From Betaproteobacteria bacterium (GTDB taxonomy: Bacteria > Pseudomonadota > Gammaproteobacteria > Burkholderiales > SG8-39): a stretch of 64,000 nt of DNA. Below, piece after piece: positions 8,078-16,754 of this stretch. The position numbers and the translations under genes are program-made. The notes under the pieces were generated by a model. The model made no database searches, was not told the DNA's origin, and saw nothing but the letters and a program-made list of their open reading frames with translations. The number at the start of each line of letters is the position of its first letter. Within the stretch, counting starts at the first letter, position 1. The stretch covers positions 20,736 through 84,735 of the forward strand of contig SCTX01000089.1 in the NCBI GenBank assembly GCA_004298385.1, written 5' to 3'.

Positions 8078-10105
8078 ATGCATTCCAAATCAGTTATTAC
8101 CGCCATCGCGCTCGCGCTGGCGACGCAGGTATTTGCCCAGGAAGACGCAGTGGTGGTCACGGCCACGCGCTTTCCGGAAAAACAGCTCGAGCACCCCGTC
8201 GGGGTCACGGTCATCACGCGCGAGCAGATCGCGAACAGCGCGGCAGCGACTCTGCCGGACCTGCTGGCGCGCCAAGCCGGCATCAATACGCGCAACAACA
8301 CGGGCAGTCCTGACGTGGCGGTCGACATGCGCGGCTTCGGCGTGAGCGGCGATCAGAATACCCTGGTGTTGCTCGACGGCCAGCGCCTGAACGACATCGA
8401 GCTTACCACGGTACGGTGGTCCGCGATTCCGCTCGAGGCGGTAGAGCGCGTCGAAATCCAGCGCGGCGGCGGTGCGGTGTTATTTGGCGGCGGCGCCACG
8501 GGCGGTACCATCAATATCATCACCCGCTCGCCGATCGCGGGCGACAGGAGTGCGACGGTGAGTGCCAGCTATGGCAGCTACAACACGAACGGCTTGCGCG
8601 CCGCCGTCAATCTTGCGGGGGCCAACACCGGTTTTTCGCTGAACGCCGGCCGGTACGACTCGGACAATTACCGGGTCAACAATCGCCTGGAGCAGGGCAA
8701 CCTGCTGGGCGATCTGCGCTGGACCGGGATTCGCGGCGGCTTGGTATTCAAGTTCGGACTGGACAATCAGTCCCTGCGGCTGCCGGGCGTGCGCACCGAT
8801 GTGCAGTTGCAAACCGACCGGCGCGGCGCCACCACGCCCGGCGACTACAGTTCGCGCGACTCGACGAATGCGACGTTGTCCGGGCGTTACGAGTTCGACA
8901 GCTTTGATGTCGCCGCCGACCTCTCCCATCGCGACACCAAGCGCAATGCATTCTTCGACAATTATTTCGGCCCGTTCGGCCAGGCGTCGTTCATCGACAC
9001 GCACGGCAAGGTGTGGGCTTTCACACCACGCGCGAAAGTGCCGTACCGGTTTTGGGGACGTGACAACACCCTGATCGTCGGTGCGGACCTGGATTACTGG
9101 AACTACCTGTCCCTGCGCGCCACCGATATCGCCACGCTGGGCACGCCTGTAGCCAACATCGCCGCGACCCAGCGCGACCGGGCGATTTACGCGCAGAACC
9201 ACACAGCGCTCGGCGAAGCGACCAAGCTTACTTTGGGTGTGCGCGCGCAACGCGTCGAGATTGCGTCCAACGACCGCGCCAATACGCTGCCCAGCGCGAG
9301 CGCCGCGCAGGCCCGCGACCCGCGTTCCTGGGAGGTGGCGCTGCGGCACAAGCTAAATTCGGCAACCGCGATTTACGGCAAGGTCGGCACCAGCTTCCGC
9401 ATTGCCACCCTGGACGAAATGTTCAACAACTGCGGCTTTTTCGACCTGACTACCTTCACCTGCTTCTCGACCGTCACCCCTCTGGAGCCGCAGACCTCGC
9501 GCGACCGCGAGATCGGCGTCGAGTACAAGCAGCAGCAATGGCGACTGCGGGCGAACTATTACCGCATGGACCTGCGCAACGAAATCCACTTCAACGCCCT
9601 CACTTTCCTTAACATGAATCTGTCGCCGACGCAGCGCCAGGGCATCGAACTGGAAGGCAGTTGGAAACTGGGTTCGCGCTGGGATTTGTTCGGCAGTTAC
9701 ACGCATGCGCGCGCCACCTTTCGCGAAGGCGTCTATGGAGGGGTAGACGTGAGCGGCAAGAATTTGCCGCTAGTGCCGCGCGACCAGGTCAAGCTGGGCG
9801 TCACTTGGGCGGTCGCGGACAAGACGCGCCTCTCCGGCGCGCTCGCGTACGTCGGCAAGCAGTACTACGATAACGACCAGGCCAATAATTTCGCCGGCGG
9901 GCAGATGCCTTCTTTTCTGACGGCAGACCTGAAGCTCAGCCGCGCGGTCGGCCTGTGGAATTTAACTCTGGCCGGGAACAATCTGTCCAACAAGAAGTAC
10001 TACACCTACGCCATTCGCGGAGGCGGGGCTGCGGCGACCAACTTCAACGCCTACCCGATGGCGGAGCGCCACTTCCTGTTCACCGCGGAATACCCGTTCC
10101 GGTAA
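8078..10105 (+). CDS. btuB: TonB-dependent cobalamin receptor BtuB
   Basis: 675 aa outer-membrane transporter for vitamin B12. Signal peptide MHSKSVITAIALALATQVFA, then the TonB box EDAVVVTATRF, plug domain with TLPDLLARQAGINTRNN and GGGAVLFGGGATGGTINII, followed by a long beta-barrel ending NAYPMAERHFLFTAEYPFR with the near-terminal Phe needed for barrel assembly. A longer open frame reaches back to 7868 but crosses the riboswitch; ATG 8078 begins the signal peptide. B12 specificity is inferred from the riboswitch and the btuCDF genes downstream. Confidence 0.93.
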   Translation: MHSKSVITAIALALATQVFAQEDAVVVTATRFPEKQLEHPVGVTVITREQIANSAAATLPDLLARQAGINTRNNTGSPDVAVDMRGFGVSGDQNTLVLLDGQRLNDIELTTVRWSAIPLEAVERVEIQRGGGAVLFGGGATGGTINIITRSPIAGDRSATVSASYGSYNTNGLRAAVNLAGANTGFSLNAGRYDSDNYRVNNRLEQGNLLGDLRWTGIRGGLVFKFGLDNQSLRLPGVRTDVQLQTDRRGATTPGDYSSRDSTNATLSGRYEFDSFDVAADLSHRDTKRNAFFDNYFGPFGQASFIDTHGKVWAFTPRAKVPYRFWGRDNTLIVGADLDYWNYLSLRATDIATLGTPVANIAATQRDRAIYAQNHTALGEATKLTLGVRAQRVEIASNDRANTLPSASAAQARDPRSWEVALRHKLNSATAIYGKVGTSFRIATLDEMFNNCGFFDLTTFTCFSTVTPLEPQTSRDREIGVEYKQQQWRLRANYYRMDLRNEIHFNALTFLNMNLSPTQRQGIELEGSWKLGSRWDLFGSYTHARATFREGVYGGVDVSGKNLPLVPRDQVKLGVTWAVADKTRLSGALAYVGKQYYDNDQANNFAGGQMPSFLTADLKLSRAVGLWNLTLAGNNLSNKKYYTYAIRGGGAAATNFNAYPMAERHFLFTAEYPFR

Positions 10106-10140
10106 GCTGCCGGCACCGGGTTCGCCGTGATTGCGAGCGT

Positions 10141-11175
10141 ATGCAGAACGAGTCTTGGACTGGATTGAGTCGGGCATTGCTCATCTGGCTTGTCCTTGCC
10201 GGCGCCGCGCTTGCGGCGTTCGGCATAGCGCTCGCCATCGGCAGCAGCCGATTAGCGCCGGCTGAACTGCTGCAGGCCCTGGTTTCGCCGCAGGACAGCA
10301 CGGCCGGCGACATCGTCACGCGCCTGCGCCTGCCGCGCGCGCTGGCCGCCTTCGCCACCGGCGGCCTGCTCGCGCTCGCCGGCGCGCTGATGCAGGTGCT
10401 GCTCCGGAATCCCCTCGCCGATCCGTATGTGCTCGGCCTGTCGGGCGGCGCGTCGGTGGGCGCGCTCGGCGCGATGATGCTGGGCTTGGGCGCGCTGTGG
10501 GTCAACCTCGGCGCGGGCGCGGGGGCGCTTGCGGCCATCGCGCTGGTGTTCGCGCTGGCGCGGCGCGATTTCTCCCGCCGCCAGATATTCGGCGCGCATG
10601 AGGCCTCGCCGCGCCTGCTGCTCACTGGCGTGATCCTCGCCGCCGGCTGGGGGGCGGTCATCACCATCATGCTCACCGTCGCCTCCGAGTCCAAGCTGCG
10701 CGGCATGCTGTTCTGGCTGATGGGCGACCTGAACGGCGCCGAGTCATGGACGCCCGCGATGCTCGTGCTCGCCGCCGCGCTCGTCGTCACGGTTCCTCTG
10801 GCGCGCGATCTCAACGTGCTGCTGCGCGGCGAGGCGCTGGCGCATTCGCTCGGCGTGCGCGTGGCGGCGCTGCGGCGCGCTGCCTACCTGGTCGCCGCGG
10901 CCGCAACGGCTCTGGCCGTCACTACCGCCGGCCCGGTCGGATTCGTCGGGCTGGTGGTGCCACACGCCCTGCGGCTCGCTCTGGGCAACGACCAGCGCGT
11001 GCTGCTGCCGGCGGCCGCGCTCGCCGGCGGCACGCTGCTGCTGCTCGCCGACACCGTGGCGCGCAGCGTGCTCGCGCCGCAGCAACTGCCGGTGGGCGTG
11101 ATCACCGCGGTGCTCGGCGTGCCCGCGTTCATGTTCTTGCTCACGCGCAGTCCACGCACGGCGGGCGCGGCATGA
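10141..11175 (+). CDS. btuC: Cobalamin ABC transporter permease BtuC
   Basis: 344 aa, FecCD/BtuC family with about ten membrane helices. Family motifs: RLPRALAAFATGGLLALAGA, then QVLLRNPLADPYVLGLSGGA (the LRNPLA.P..LG.S.GA signature), SESKLRGMLFWLMGDLNG, and GPVGFVGLVVPHALRLALG. Forms the inner-membrane channel with BtuD for BtuF-delivered B12. Starts 35 bp after btuB; its stop overlaps the btuD start. Confidence 0.93.
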   Translation: MQNESWTGLSRALLIWLVLAGAALAAFGIALAIGSSRLAPAELLQALVSPQDSTAGDIVTRLRLPRALAAFATGGLLALAGALMQVLLRNPLADPYVLGLSGGASVGALGAMMLGLGALWVNLGAGAGALAAIALVFALARRDFSRRQIFGAHEASPRLLLTGVILAAGWGAVITIMLTVASESKLRGMLFWLMGDLNGAESWTPAMLVLAAALVVTVPLARDLNVLLRGEALAHSLGVRVAALRRAAYLVAAAATALAVTTAGPVGFVGLVVPHALRLALGNDQRVLLPAAALAGGTLLLLADTVARSVLAPQQLPVGVITAVLGVPAFMFLLTRSPRTAGAA

Positions 11176-11945
11176 GCGCGCCCCTGCTCGAAGCGAACGA
11201 CCTGAGCCTGCGCGTGGCCACGCGCACGCTGGTGCACGATCTGAATTTCCGCGTGCAGCCGGGTGAACTCTGGTGCGTGCTAGGCCGCAACGGCGCGGGC
11301 AAGACCACCTTGCTGCATACCCTGATGGGCCTGCGCGAGGCGCAGGGCGGGGCGGTGCGCTTGGCCGGCAAGAATCTAACCGCCTGGACCCCGGCCGAAG
11401 CGGCGCTGCGGCGCGGCTTCCTGCCGCAGTCCTTCCACGACGTGTTCAGCTCCAGCGTGCTCGACTGCGTAATGATCGGTCGCCACCCGCATCTTTCGCG
11501 CTGGCAATGGGAGGACGAGGGCGACCGCGAAGTCGCGCTAGCCGCGCTCGCGCTGGCGGACCTCGCCGGGTTCGGCGGGCGCGACGTGCTCACCCTGTCC
11601 CGCGGCGAGCGCCAGCGCGTGGCGCTGGCCGCGTTGTTCGCCCAGGATGCGCCGCTGCTCTTGCTCGACGAGCCGGTGTCCCACCTCGACCTGCACCATC
11701 AACTCATGGTGCTCGAACACCTGCGCCTGCTCGCGCGCGAGCGCGGCCGCGGCGTACTGTTCACGGTGCACGACCTCAACCTCGCGGCGCGTTTCGCCAG
11801 CCACGCGCTGCTGCTCACGCCGCCAGGGGCGGTGCGCAGCGGCGCGATCGCGGCGGTGATGGCCGAGGGCGATTTGTCGGCCGCCTTCGGCCACCGTGTC
11901 GCGCGCATCGAGGCCGCGGGTCGCACCTTGTTCGTGCCGGATTGA
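11172..11945 (+). CDS. btuD: Cobalamin ABC transporter ATPase BtuD
   Basis: 257 aa ABC ATPase. Walker A GRNGAGKTT (about residues 38-46), Q-loop FLPQSFHD, signature LSRGERQRVALAALF, Walker B LLLLDEPVSHLDL, H-loop FTVHDLNLA. The signature is SRGE rather than the usual SGGE. ATG overlaps the btuC stop (ATGA), implying translational coupling. Drives B12 import through BtuC. Confidence 0.93.
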   Translation: MSAPLLEANDLSLRVATRTLVHDLNFRVQPGELWCVLGRNGAGKTTLLHTLMGLREAQGGAVRLAGKNLTAWTPAEAALRRGFLPQSFHDVFSSSVLDCVMIGRHPHLSRWQWEDEGDREVALAALALADLAGFGGRDVLTLSRGERQRVALAALFAQDAPLLLLDEPVSHLDLHHQLMVLEHLRLLARERGRGVLFTVHDLNLAARFASHALLLTPPGAVRSGAIAAVMAEGDLSAAFGHRVARIEAAGRTLFVPD

Positions 11946-11947
11946 AC

Positions 11948-12835
11948 ATGCCGCTCGCACGATGCCTGCTCGCGGCGGCGCTGGCCCTGGCCCGCGTTCC
12001 GGCCGGCGCCGAAGTCCGCGTCACCGACGACGCGGGCCGCGCCGTGACACTCAAAGCTCCGGCGCAGCGCATCATCAGTCTCGCGCCCCACCTGACCGAG
12101 TTGCTGTTCGCCGCGGGCGCCGGCAAGCAGGCCATCGGCACGGTCGAATTCAGCGACTACCCGGAGGGCGCCAGGGCCGTGGCGCGCGTCGGCGACAGCG
12201 CGCTGCTCGACCTGGAGCGCATCGTCGAGCTCAGGCCCGACCTGATCCTCGTGTGGCAGCACGGCAACGCGCAGCGCCAACTCGACAAGCTGCTGAGCCT
12301 CGGCATCCCGGTGTTCTACGACCAGCCGAACCGCTTGTCGGACATCCCGCGTTCGATAGAGCGGCTCGGCCGCCTCGCCGGCACCGAGGTGGTGGCCACT
12401 TCGGTGGCCCGCGCTTTCAGGGCGCGCGAGGCGGATTTGCGCAAGCGCTATGCCGGGCGCGCGCCGGTGCGGGTGTTCTACCAGATCTGGGAACAACCGC
12501 TGATGACCATCAACGACGAGCACCTCATCAGCGACGTCATCCGCCTGTGCGGCGGACACAACGTAATGGCGGACTTAAAGCAGCTTGCGCCGGTGATATC
12601 CACCGAGGCGGTGCTGGCGGCGGATCCCGAAGTGATCGCCGGCGCGACCGCCGAACCCAATATGCGCGACGACCTCGACAACTGGAAAACCTGGCCGCGC
12701 ATCCTGGCGGTGAAACGCGACAACCTGTTCGTCATCCACACCGACCTTATCAGCCGCCACACGCCGCGCGTGCTCGACGGCGCGCAGCAGATGTGCGAGA
12801 ACCTCGACAAGGCACGGGCGAAGCGTAGGCGATGA
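11948..12835 (+). CDS. btuF: Cobalamin-binding periplasmic protein BtuF
   Basis: 295 aa, cluster A-III solute-binding protein. Short signal sequence [20 protein letters not shown], then [20 protein letters not shown] and [20 protein letters not shown], both typical of BtuF/FepB-type binders; [13 protein letters not shown] is also conserved. Starts 2 bp after the btuD stop. Captures B12 in the periplasm and docks on BtuCD. Its end overlaps a cobQ fragment (ATGA). Confidence 0.92.
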   Translation: MPLARCLLAAALALARVPAGAEVRVTDDAGRAVTLKAPAQRIISLAPHLTELLFAAGAGKQAIGTVEFSDYPEGARAVARVGDSALLDLERIVELRPDLILVWQHGNAQRQLDKLLSLGIPVFYDQPNRLSDIPRSIERLGRLAGTEVVATSVARAFRAREADLRKRYAGRAPVRVFYQIWEQPLMTINDEHLISDVIRLCGGHNVMADLKQLAPVISTEAVLAADPEVIAGATAEPNMRDDLDNWKTWPRILAVKRDNLFVIHTDLISRHTPRVLDGAQQMCENLDKARAKRRR

Positions 12836-13254
12836 ACCCCGCACGCCTTGCCGGCGCCCTGATGGTGCAGGGCACGACTTCAGACGCCGGCAGCCCAGCG
12901 GAAGTCAACCTGCGCGAGCGCGACGTCGCCAACATGGGTTTTGCCGAAGCGGTCGATTGCCCGGTGATCCTGGTGGCCGACATCGACCGCGGCGGCGTGT
13001 TCGCGCATTTCCTCGGTACGCTCGAATGCCTGTCTGCGTCCGAGCGGCAGCGCGTGCGCGGTTTCGTGATCAATCGCTTTCGCGGCGACATTGGTTTGCT
13101 GCAGCCCGGCGTGGAGTGGCTGGAGCGCAAAACCGGCAAACCGGTATTCGGCGTAATTCCATATCTTCCCGGCCTGCATCTCGATGCCGAGGATGCGATC
13201 AAGACCGAGCAGGGGGAAAAGACCGATGGCGAGCGGCTGCGCGTGAGCGCGCCG
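12832..13254 (+). pseudogene. cobQ: Cobyric acid synthase remnant (internal deletion, C-terminus lost)
   Basis: The first 20 residues (ending [12 protein letters not shown]) are the CobQ N-terminus, but the Walker A lysine and about 110 following residues are missing. The frame jumps straight to [38 protein letters not shown] and [20 protein letters not shown], which belong to the second half of the synthetase domain. Similarity ends near 13254; the whole glutamine amidotransferase domain is absent. CobQ amidates cobyrinic acid in B12 synthesis; this product cannot. The frame stays open far beyond by chance, across the next gene. It suggests the B12 synthesis branch was lost here while uptake was kept. 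Confidence 0.85.
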
Positions 13255-13408
13255 TATTCATCTGCGGAGAACGCGTTTAGGTTGAAAGAATCGCAAAACA
13301 CGACTAGAGTGTTCTACTCGACCCGTCGCGTGGAACGCACTCCCTGCATCGACAACAAGGTGCGTCGAATTCCGGGACGGGGATTGACTTCCAGTAAAGG
13401 GGACAGCA

Positions 13409-14395
13409 ATGGCTTCGTTCTTGCGGAAAACCGGGTTTGCCGTCGGCTTGCTGCTCGTTGCAGCCGGCTTGTCGCCGTTAGCGCATGCTCAAGCGGCCTA
13501 TCCCAGCAAGCCGGTACGCATCATCGTGCCGTCCACGCCGGCCGGCGTGCTGGACAACGTGACGCGCGCGCTGGCGCCGCGTCTGGCCGACCAGCTCGGT
13601 CAGCCCATCGTCATCGAGAACAAAGGCGGCGCGGGCGGCAACATCGGCGCCGAGGCGGCAGCGCGCTCGCCGGCGGACGGCTACACGCTGTTCATCGGCT
13701 TCAATGCCACCCACGGCGCGAACCTGGCGCTGTTCGGCAAGCTGGGCTACGACCCGGTGAAGGACTTCGCCCCCATCAGCTTGCTCGCGTCGGTGGCCAA
13801 CATCATCTCGGTCCATCCTTCGGTGCCGGTGAACTCGCTGACCGAACTGGTGGCCATGGCCAGGGCCAAGCCGGGACAGTTGAGCTACGCCTCGTCCGGC
13901 AACGGCACCTCCACGCACCTTGCAGCCGAACTGTTCAAGGCCTTAGCCGGGGTGGACATCACGCACATCCCGTACAAGGGCAGTGCGCCGGCCGTGGCCG
14001 ACACGATCGCCGGCCATGTGCCGATGATCGTCGACAGCGTGGCCTCGTCGACGGCGCAGGTGAAGGCCGGCAAACTCAAACCACTGGCAACCACCAGCCC
14101 GAAGCGCTTGGCGGTGCTGCCCGAACTGCCCACCGTCGCGGAATCCGGCTACCCCGGTTTCGCGTCCGTCGCCTGGCTTGGCCTGCTCGCGCCCGCCGGC
14201 ACGCCCAGGGCCATCGTCGAGCAGCTCAACGCGCAGGTGCTCAAGGTCATGGCACTGCCCGAGACGCGCGAGCGCATGGCGGCCTTCGGCGTCGAGATCA
14301 CCACGTCCACACCCGACGAGTTCGCTGCCCACATCCGGTCCGAAATGGCCAAGCTGGGCAAGGTGATCCGCGACGCGAACATCAAGGTGAACTGA
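13409..14395 (+). CDS. Bug-family (TctC) periplasmic solute receptor
   Basis: 328 aa. A signal peptide ends in LSPLAHAQA, followed by [40 protein letters not shown] and [20 protein letters not shown], the standard landmarks of Bug receptors. These periplasmic proteins bind carboxylates or other small organic acids and often act with tripartite tricarboxylate transporters, but no TctA/TctB genes are in this window, as is common for orphan Bug genes in Betaproteobacteria. AAAGGGGAC precedes the ATG. Ligand unknown; the catabolic genes downstream suggest an acid feeding that pathway. Confidence 0.9.
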   Translation: MASFLRKTGFAVGLLLVAAGLSPLAHAQAAYPSKPVRIIVPSTPAGVLDNVTRALAPRLADQLGQPIVIENKGGAGGNIGAEAAARSPADGYTLFIGFNATHGANLALFGKLGYDPVKDFAPISLLASVANIISVHPSVPVNSLTELVAMARAKPGQLSYASSGNGTSTHLAAELFKALAGVDITHIPYKGSAPAVADTIAGHVPMIVDSVASSTAQVKAGKLKPLATTSPKRLAVLPELPTVAESGYPGFASVAWLGLLAPAGTPRAIVEQLNAQVLKVMALPETRERMAAFGVEITTSTPDEFAAHIRSEMAKLGKVIRDANIKVN

Positions 14396-14461
14396 ACCGG
14401 CTCGCGCGCAGCCGCCCGGTTGCCGCACCCATTTCCCCACCCTTTGCACTCGAGCACCAGC

Positions 14462-14764
14462 ATGTCCGACAAAGAGATCTACTACGACGTCAAGGATTAC
14501 GTCGACGCCATCACCATCAACCGGCCGAATGGGCCGAATCCGGCCCGGCGCAATGAAATCGCGGTGCGCGAGGCGCCGGTCGGGCCAGTCGCGGGCCCCG
14601 CGCTGCGCTACGCGATTTTGGACAACGGTTAATTCGTCGTATCGCCGATCACCGCAACCCCGTTGGGGGAAGCGTTCCGCGGGCTCATGCCGTTTGTACT
14701 GGCCGCGCTCCCGGTGCCGGTCGTCTATGCGGTGTTCCCGGGGCTGGTGAGCTGGACCACTTGA
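14462..14764 (+). pseudogene. Junction of two gene remnants (hydratase-like start, transporter-like end)
   Basis: The 400-bp gap 14396-14797 holds no intact gene. ATG 14462 starts [20 protein letters not shown] followed by RPNG, which resembles the N-terminus of enoyl-CoA hydratases. After about 14545 the frame changes character, hits a TAA at 14630, and continues in the same frame as a hydrophobic tail (SPITATPLGEAFRGLMPFVL to VFPGLVSWTT, stop 14762) resembling the C-terminus of a TRAP-type large permease. Read as debris of two genes fused by deletion. Assignment of both halves is tentative. Confidence 0.4.
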
Positions 14765-14797
14765 CGCAGCGCTCATTGGACATCGAAAGGAAATAGC

Positions 14798-15547
14798 ATG
14801 GATCTAGGCTTGAAGGGCAAAGTCGCCGTGGTGACGGGTTCGGGCCGCGGCATCGGCGCGGAAACCGTGCTGGCCCTGGCGCAGGAAGGCGTGAAGGTGG
14901 TCGTGACCGATATCGATGCGGAGTCGGCCCGCGCGACGCAGCAGCGGCTCGCGGCGCTGGGGTTCGATGCCATCGCGGTACCCGCCGATGTATGCCGCGC
15001 CGAAAGCGTCGAGGCGCTTGCGCGCGCCACTATCGACGCTTTCGGGAGCGTGCATATTCTGGTGAACAACGCCGGCTTTCCACGCGACAACTATCTCGCC
15101 AAGATGCCCGAATCGGATTGGGACGCGGTGATCGACACGATCCTCAAGGGCGCCTACCACTGCACCAAGGCGGTCTTGCCCATGATGATGGCGCAGCGCT
15201 TCGGGCGCATCATCAACATCTCGTCGCGGGCGCATTTGGGCAACCCGGGCCAGGCGAACTACTCGGCCGCCAAGGCGGGCATAATCGGTTTCACCCGCGC
15301 CGTGTCGCTTGAGCAGGGCCGTTACAACATTACCGCAAATGCGATCGCCCCCGGATTTGTCGAAACCGAGGGCATCCGCGCTCTGCCGCATTACCAGCGG
15401 ATCAAGCAGGCGGCCATCGCCAAGACACCGTTGGAGCGGGTCGGCACGCCGCGCGACATCGCCAATGCGGTTGTTTATCTGGCATCCGATGCCGCCGGCT
15501 ATATCACGGGCGAAACCCTGCACGTGACCGGCGGTCGCTACAGTTGA
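14798..15547 (+). CDS. SDR-family 3-oxoacyl/3-hydroxyacyl reductase, FabG-like
   Basis: 249 aa classical short-chain dehydrogenase. NAD(P) motif TGSGRGIG (about residues 14-21), NNAG at 90-93, catalytic Ser in NISSRAHLGN and the YSAAK tetrad (Tyr-x-x-x-Lys), and C-terminal ITGETLHVTGGRYS. Such enzymes in this context oxidise a 3-hydroxyacyl-CoA or reduce a ketoacyl-CoA. First intact gene of a same-strand CoA-ester catabolic operon (14.8-20.9 kb). AAAGGAAATAGC precedes the ATG. Substrate unknown. Confidence 0.9.
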   Translation: MDLGLKGKVAVVTGSGRGIGAETVLALAQEGVKVVVTDIDAESARATQQRLAALGFDAIAVPADVCRAESVEALARATIDAFGSVHILVNNAGFPRDNYLAKMPESDWDAVIDTILKGAYHCTKAVLPMMMAQRFGRIINISSRAHLGNPGQANYSAAKAGIIGFTRAVSLEQGRYNITANAIAPGFVETEGIRALPHYQRIKQAAIAKTPLERVGTPRDIANAVVYLASDAAGYITGETLHVTGGRYS

Positions 15548-15595
15548 GCCGCCGGCAGCAATCAAATTCATCGAGTCGCGTCGGAGGGGTACAAC

Positions 15596-16744
15596 ATGGA
15601 TTTCGGACTGAGCAGTGAACAACTGGCGTTGCAGGAAAGCGTCCGCCGCTTCATGCGCAAGCGGGTGGCGCCCCTCGTTGCCGAGCACGAAAAGCGCGAA
15701 CAGTTTGCTTGGGAATTGCTGCCCGAACTGCGGCAGTTCGGCTATATCGGCGGTCTGCTGCCCGAAGAGGCCGGCGGCTACGGCATGCGCTTTGGCGATT
15801 GGGCGCTGCTGATGGAGCAGGCGGGCTATCACTGGTTGTCGATGCGCGTGCTGTTGAACGCCCTCAACATCATCGCCTCGCTGCTGCACCGCAACGCCAC
15901 GCCGGCGCAGCGCGAACGCTTTCTTAAACCTTTGCTCAACTGTGAAAAGCGGTTCTGGGTCGGGATCACGGAACCTAATCATGGCTCGAACGTCGCCGGC
16001 ATCGAAACCAAGGCGGTCGATAAGGGGGACCATTACCTGGTCAACGGCGGCAAACTGTGGATCACCAACGGCGCCGGCGGCGACTGCGGCGTACTGGTGG
16101 TCAAGACCTACAGCGATGGCTGCGACGGCGGCCTCAGTCTGTTGCTGGTCGACAGGGACGAGACCAAGTACGCAGCGCGCCGTGTCGGCACCATGTTCAT
16201 CAAGAGCACCGGGACATCGGAGCTGAATTTCGCGGACGCCGTCGTGCCGAAGGAGAATTTGCTCGGCAAGGAAGGGGAGGGACTGAAGGCGATCCTCAGC
16301 GGCCTAAATTACGGCCGGCTCAATGTCGCCATGGGAGCGGTCGGGGCAGCGCAGGCGGCCCTCGATTTGTCGATCGAATATGCCAAGAACCGCAAGCAGT
16401 TCGGACGCGTGATCGGCGGCTATCAACTGGTGCAGAAACTGATCGTCGACATGACCGTGCGCACCGAGGCCGCCCGCGCGCTCGGATACAAGGCGGCCTG
16501 GGCGCTGGATCAGGGAGGCACGGCCCGCGCCGAATGCTCGATCGCCAAACTCTATGCCACAGAGGCCGCGCACGAGGTGGCAAGCATGGCGCTGCAAGTG
16601 CACGGCGGCCTGGGCTACAGCGTGGACTATCCGATCGAGCGCATTTTCCGCGACACCCGCGGCGGCATGATTCCCGAGGGAACCTCCGAGATCCAGACTC
16701 TCATCATCGGTCGCGAGATCCTCGGCATCTCGGCCTTCCGTTAA
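15596..16744 (+). CDS. Acyl-CoA dehydrogenase
   Basis: 382 aa, full length for the ACAD family. FAD-dependent alpha,beta-desaturation of an acyl-CoA. Seen: GLLPEEAGGYGMRFGDWALL, the substrate/FAD loop WVGITEPNHGSNVAGIETKA, the region KQFGRVIGGYQLVQKLIVDM, LQVHGGLGYSVDYPIERIFR, and GTSEIQTLIIGREILG at the C-terminus. Placed 48 bp after the SDR gene and 10 bp before the synthetase. Chain length and substrate cannot be told from sequence. Confidence 0.92.
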   Translation: MDFGLSSEQLALQESVRRFMRKRVAPLVAEHEKREQFAWELLPELRQFGYIGGLLPEEAGGYGMRFGDWALLMEQAGYHWLSMRVLLNALNIIASLLHRNATPAQRERFLKPLLNCEKRFWVGITEPNHGSNVAGIETKAVDKGDHYLVNGGKLWITNGAGGDCGVLVVKTYSDGCDGGLSLLLVDRDETKYAARRVGTMFIKSTGTSELNFADAVVPKENLLGKEGEGLKAILSGLNYGRLNVAMGAVGAAQAALDLSIEYAKNRKQFGRVIGGYQLVQKLIVDMTVRTEAARALGYKAAWALDQGGTARAECSIAKLYATEAAHEVASMALQVHGGLGYSVDYPIERIFRDTRGGMIPEGTSEIQTLIIGREILGISAFR

Positions 16745-16754
16745 GGCGCGTGCA

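Noticed and set aside
12832..14556. Apparent 574-residue protein spanning cobQ remnant and Bug receptor
   Set aside because: After ~13254 the frame is the wrong frame of the Bug receptor gene at 13409, with arginine-rich low-similarity sequence.
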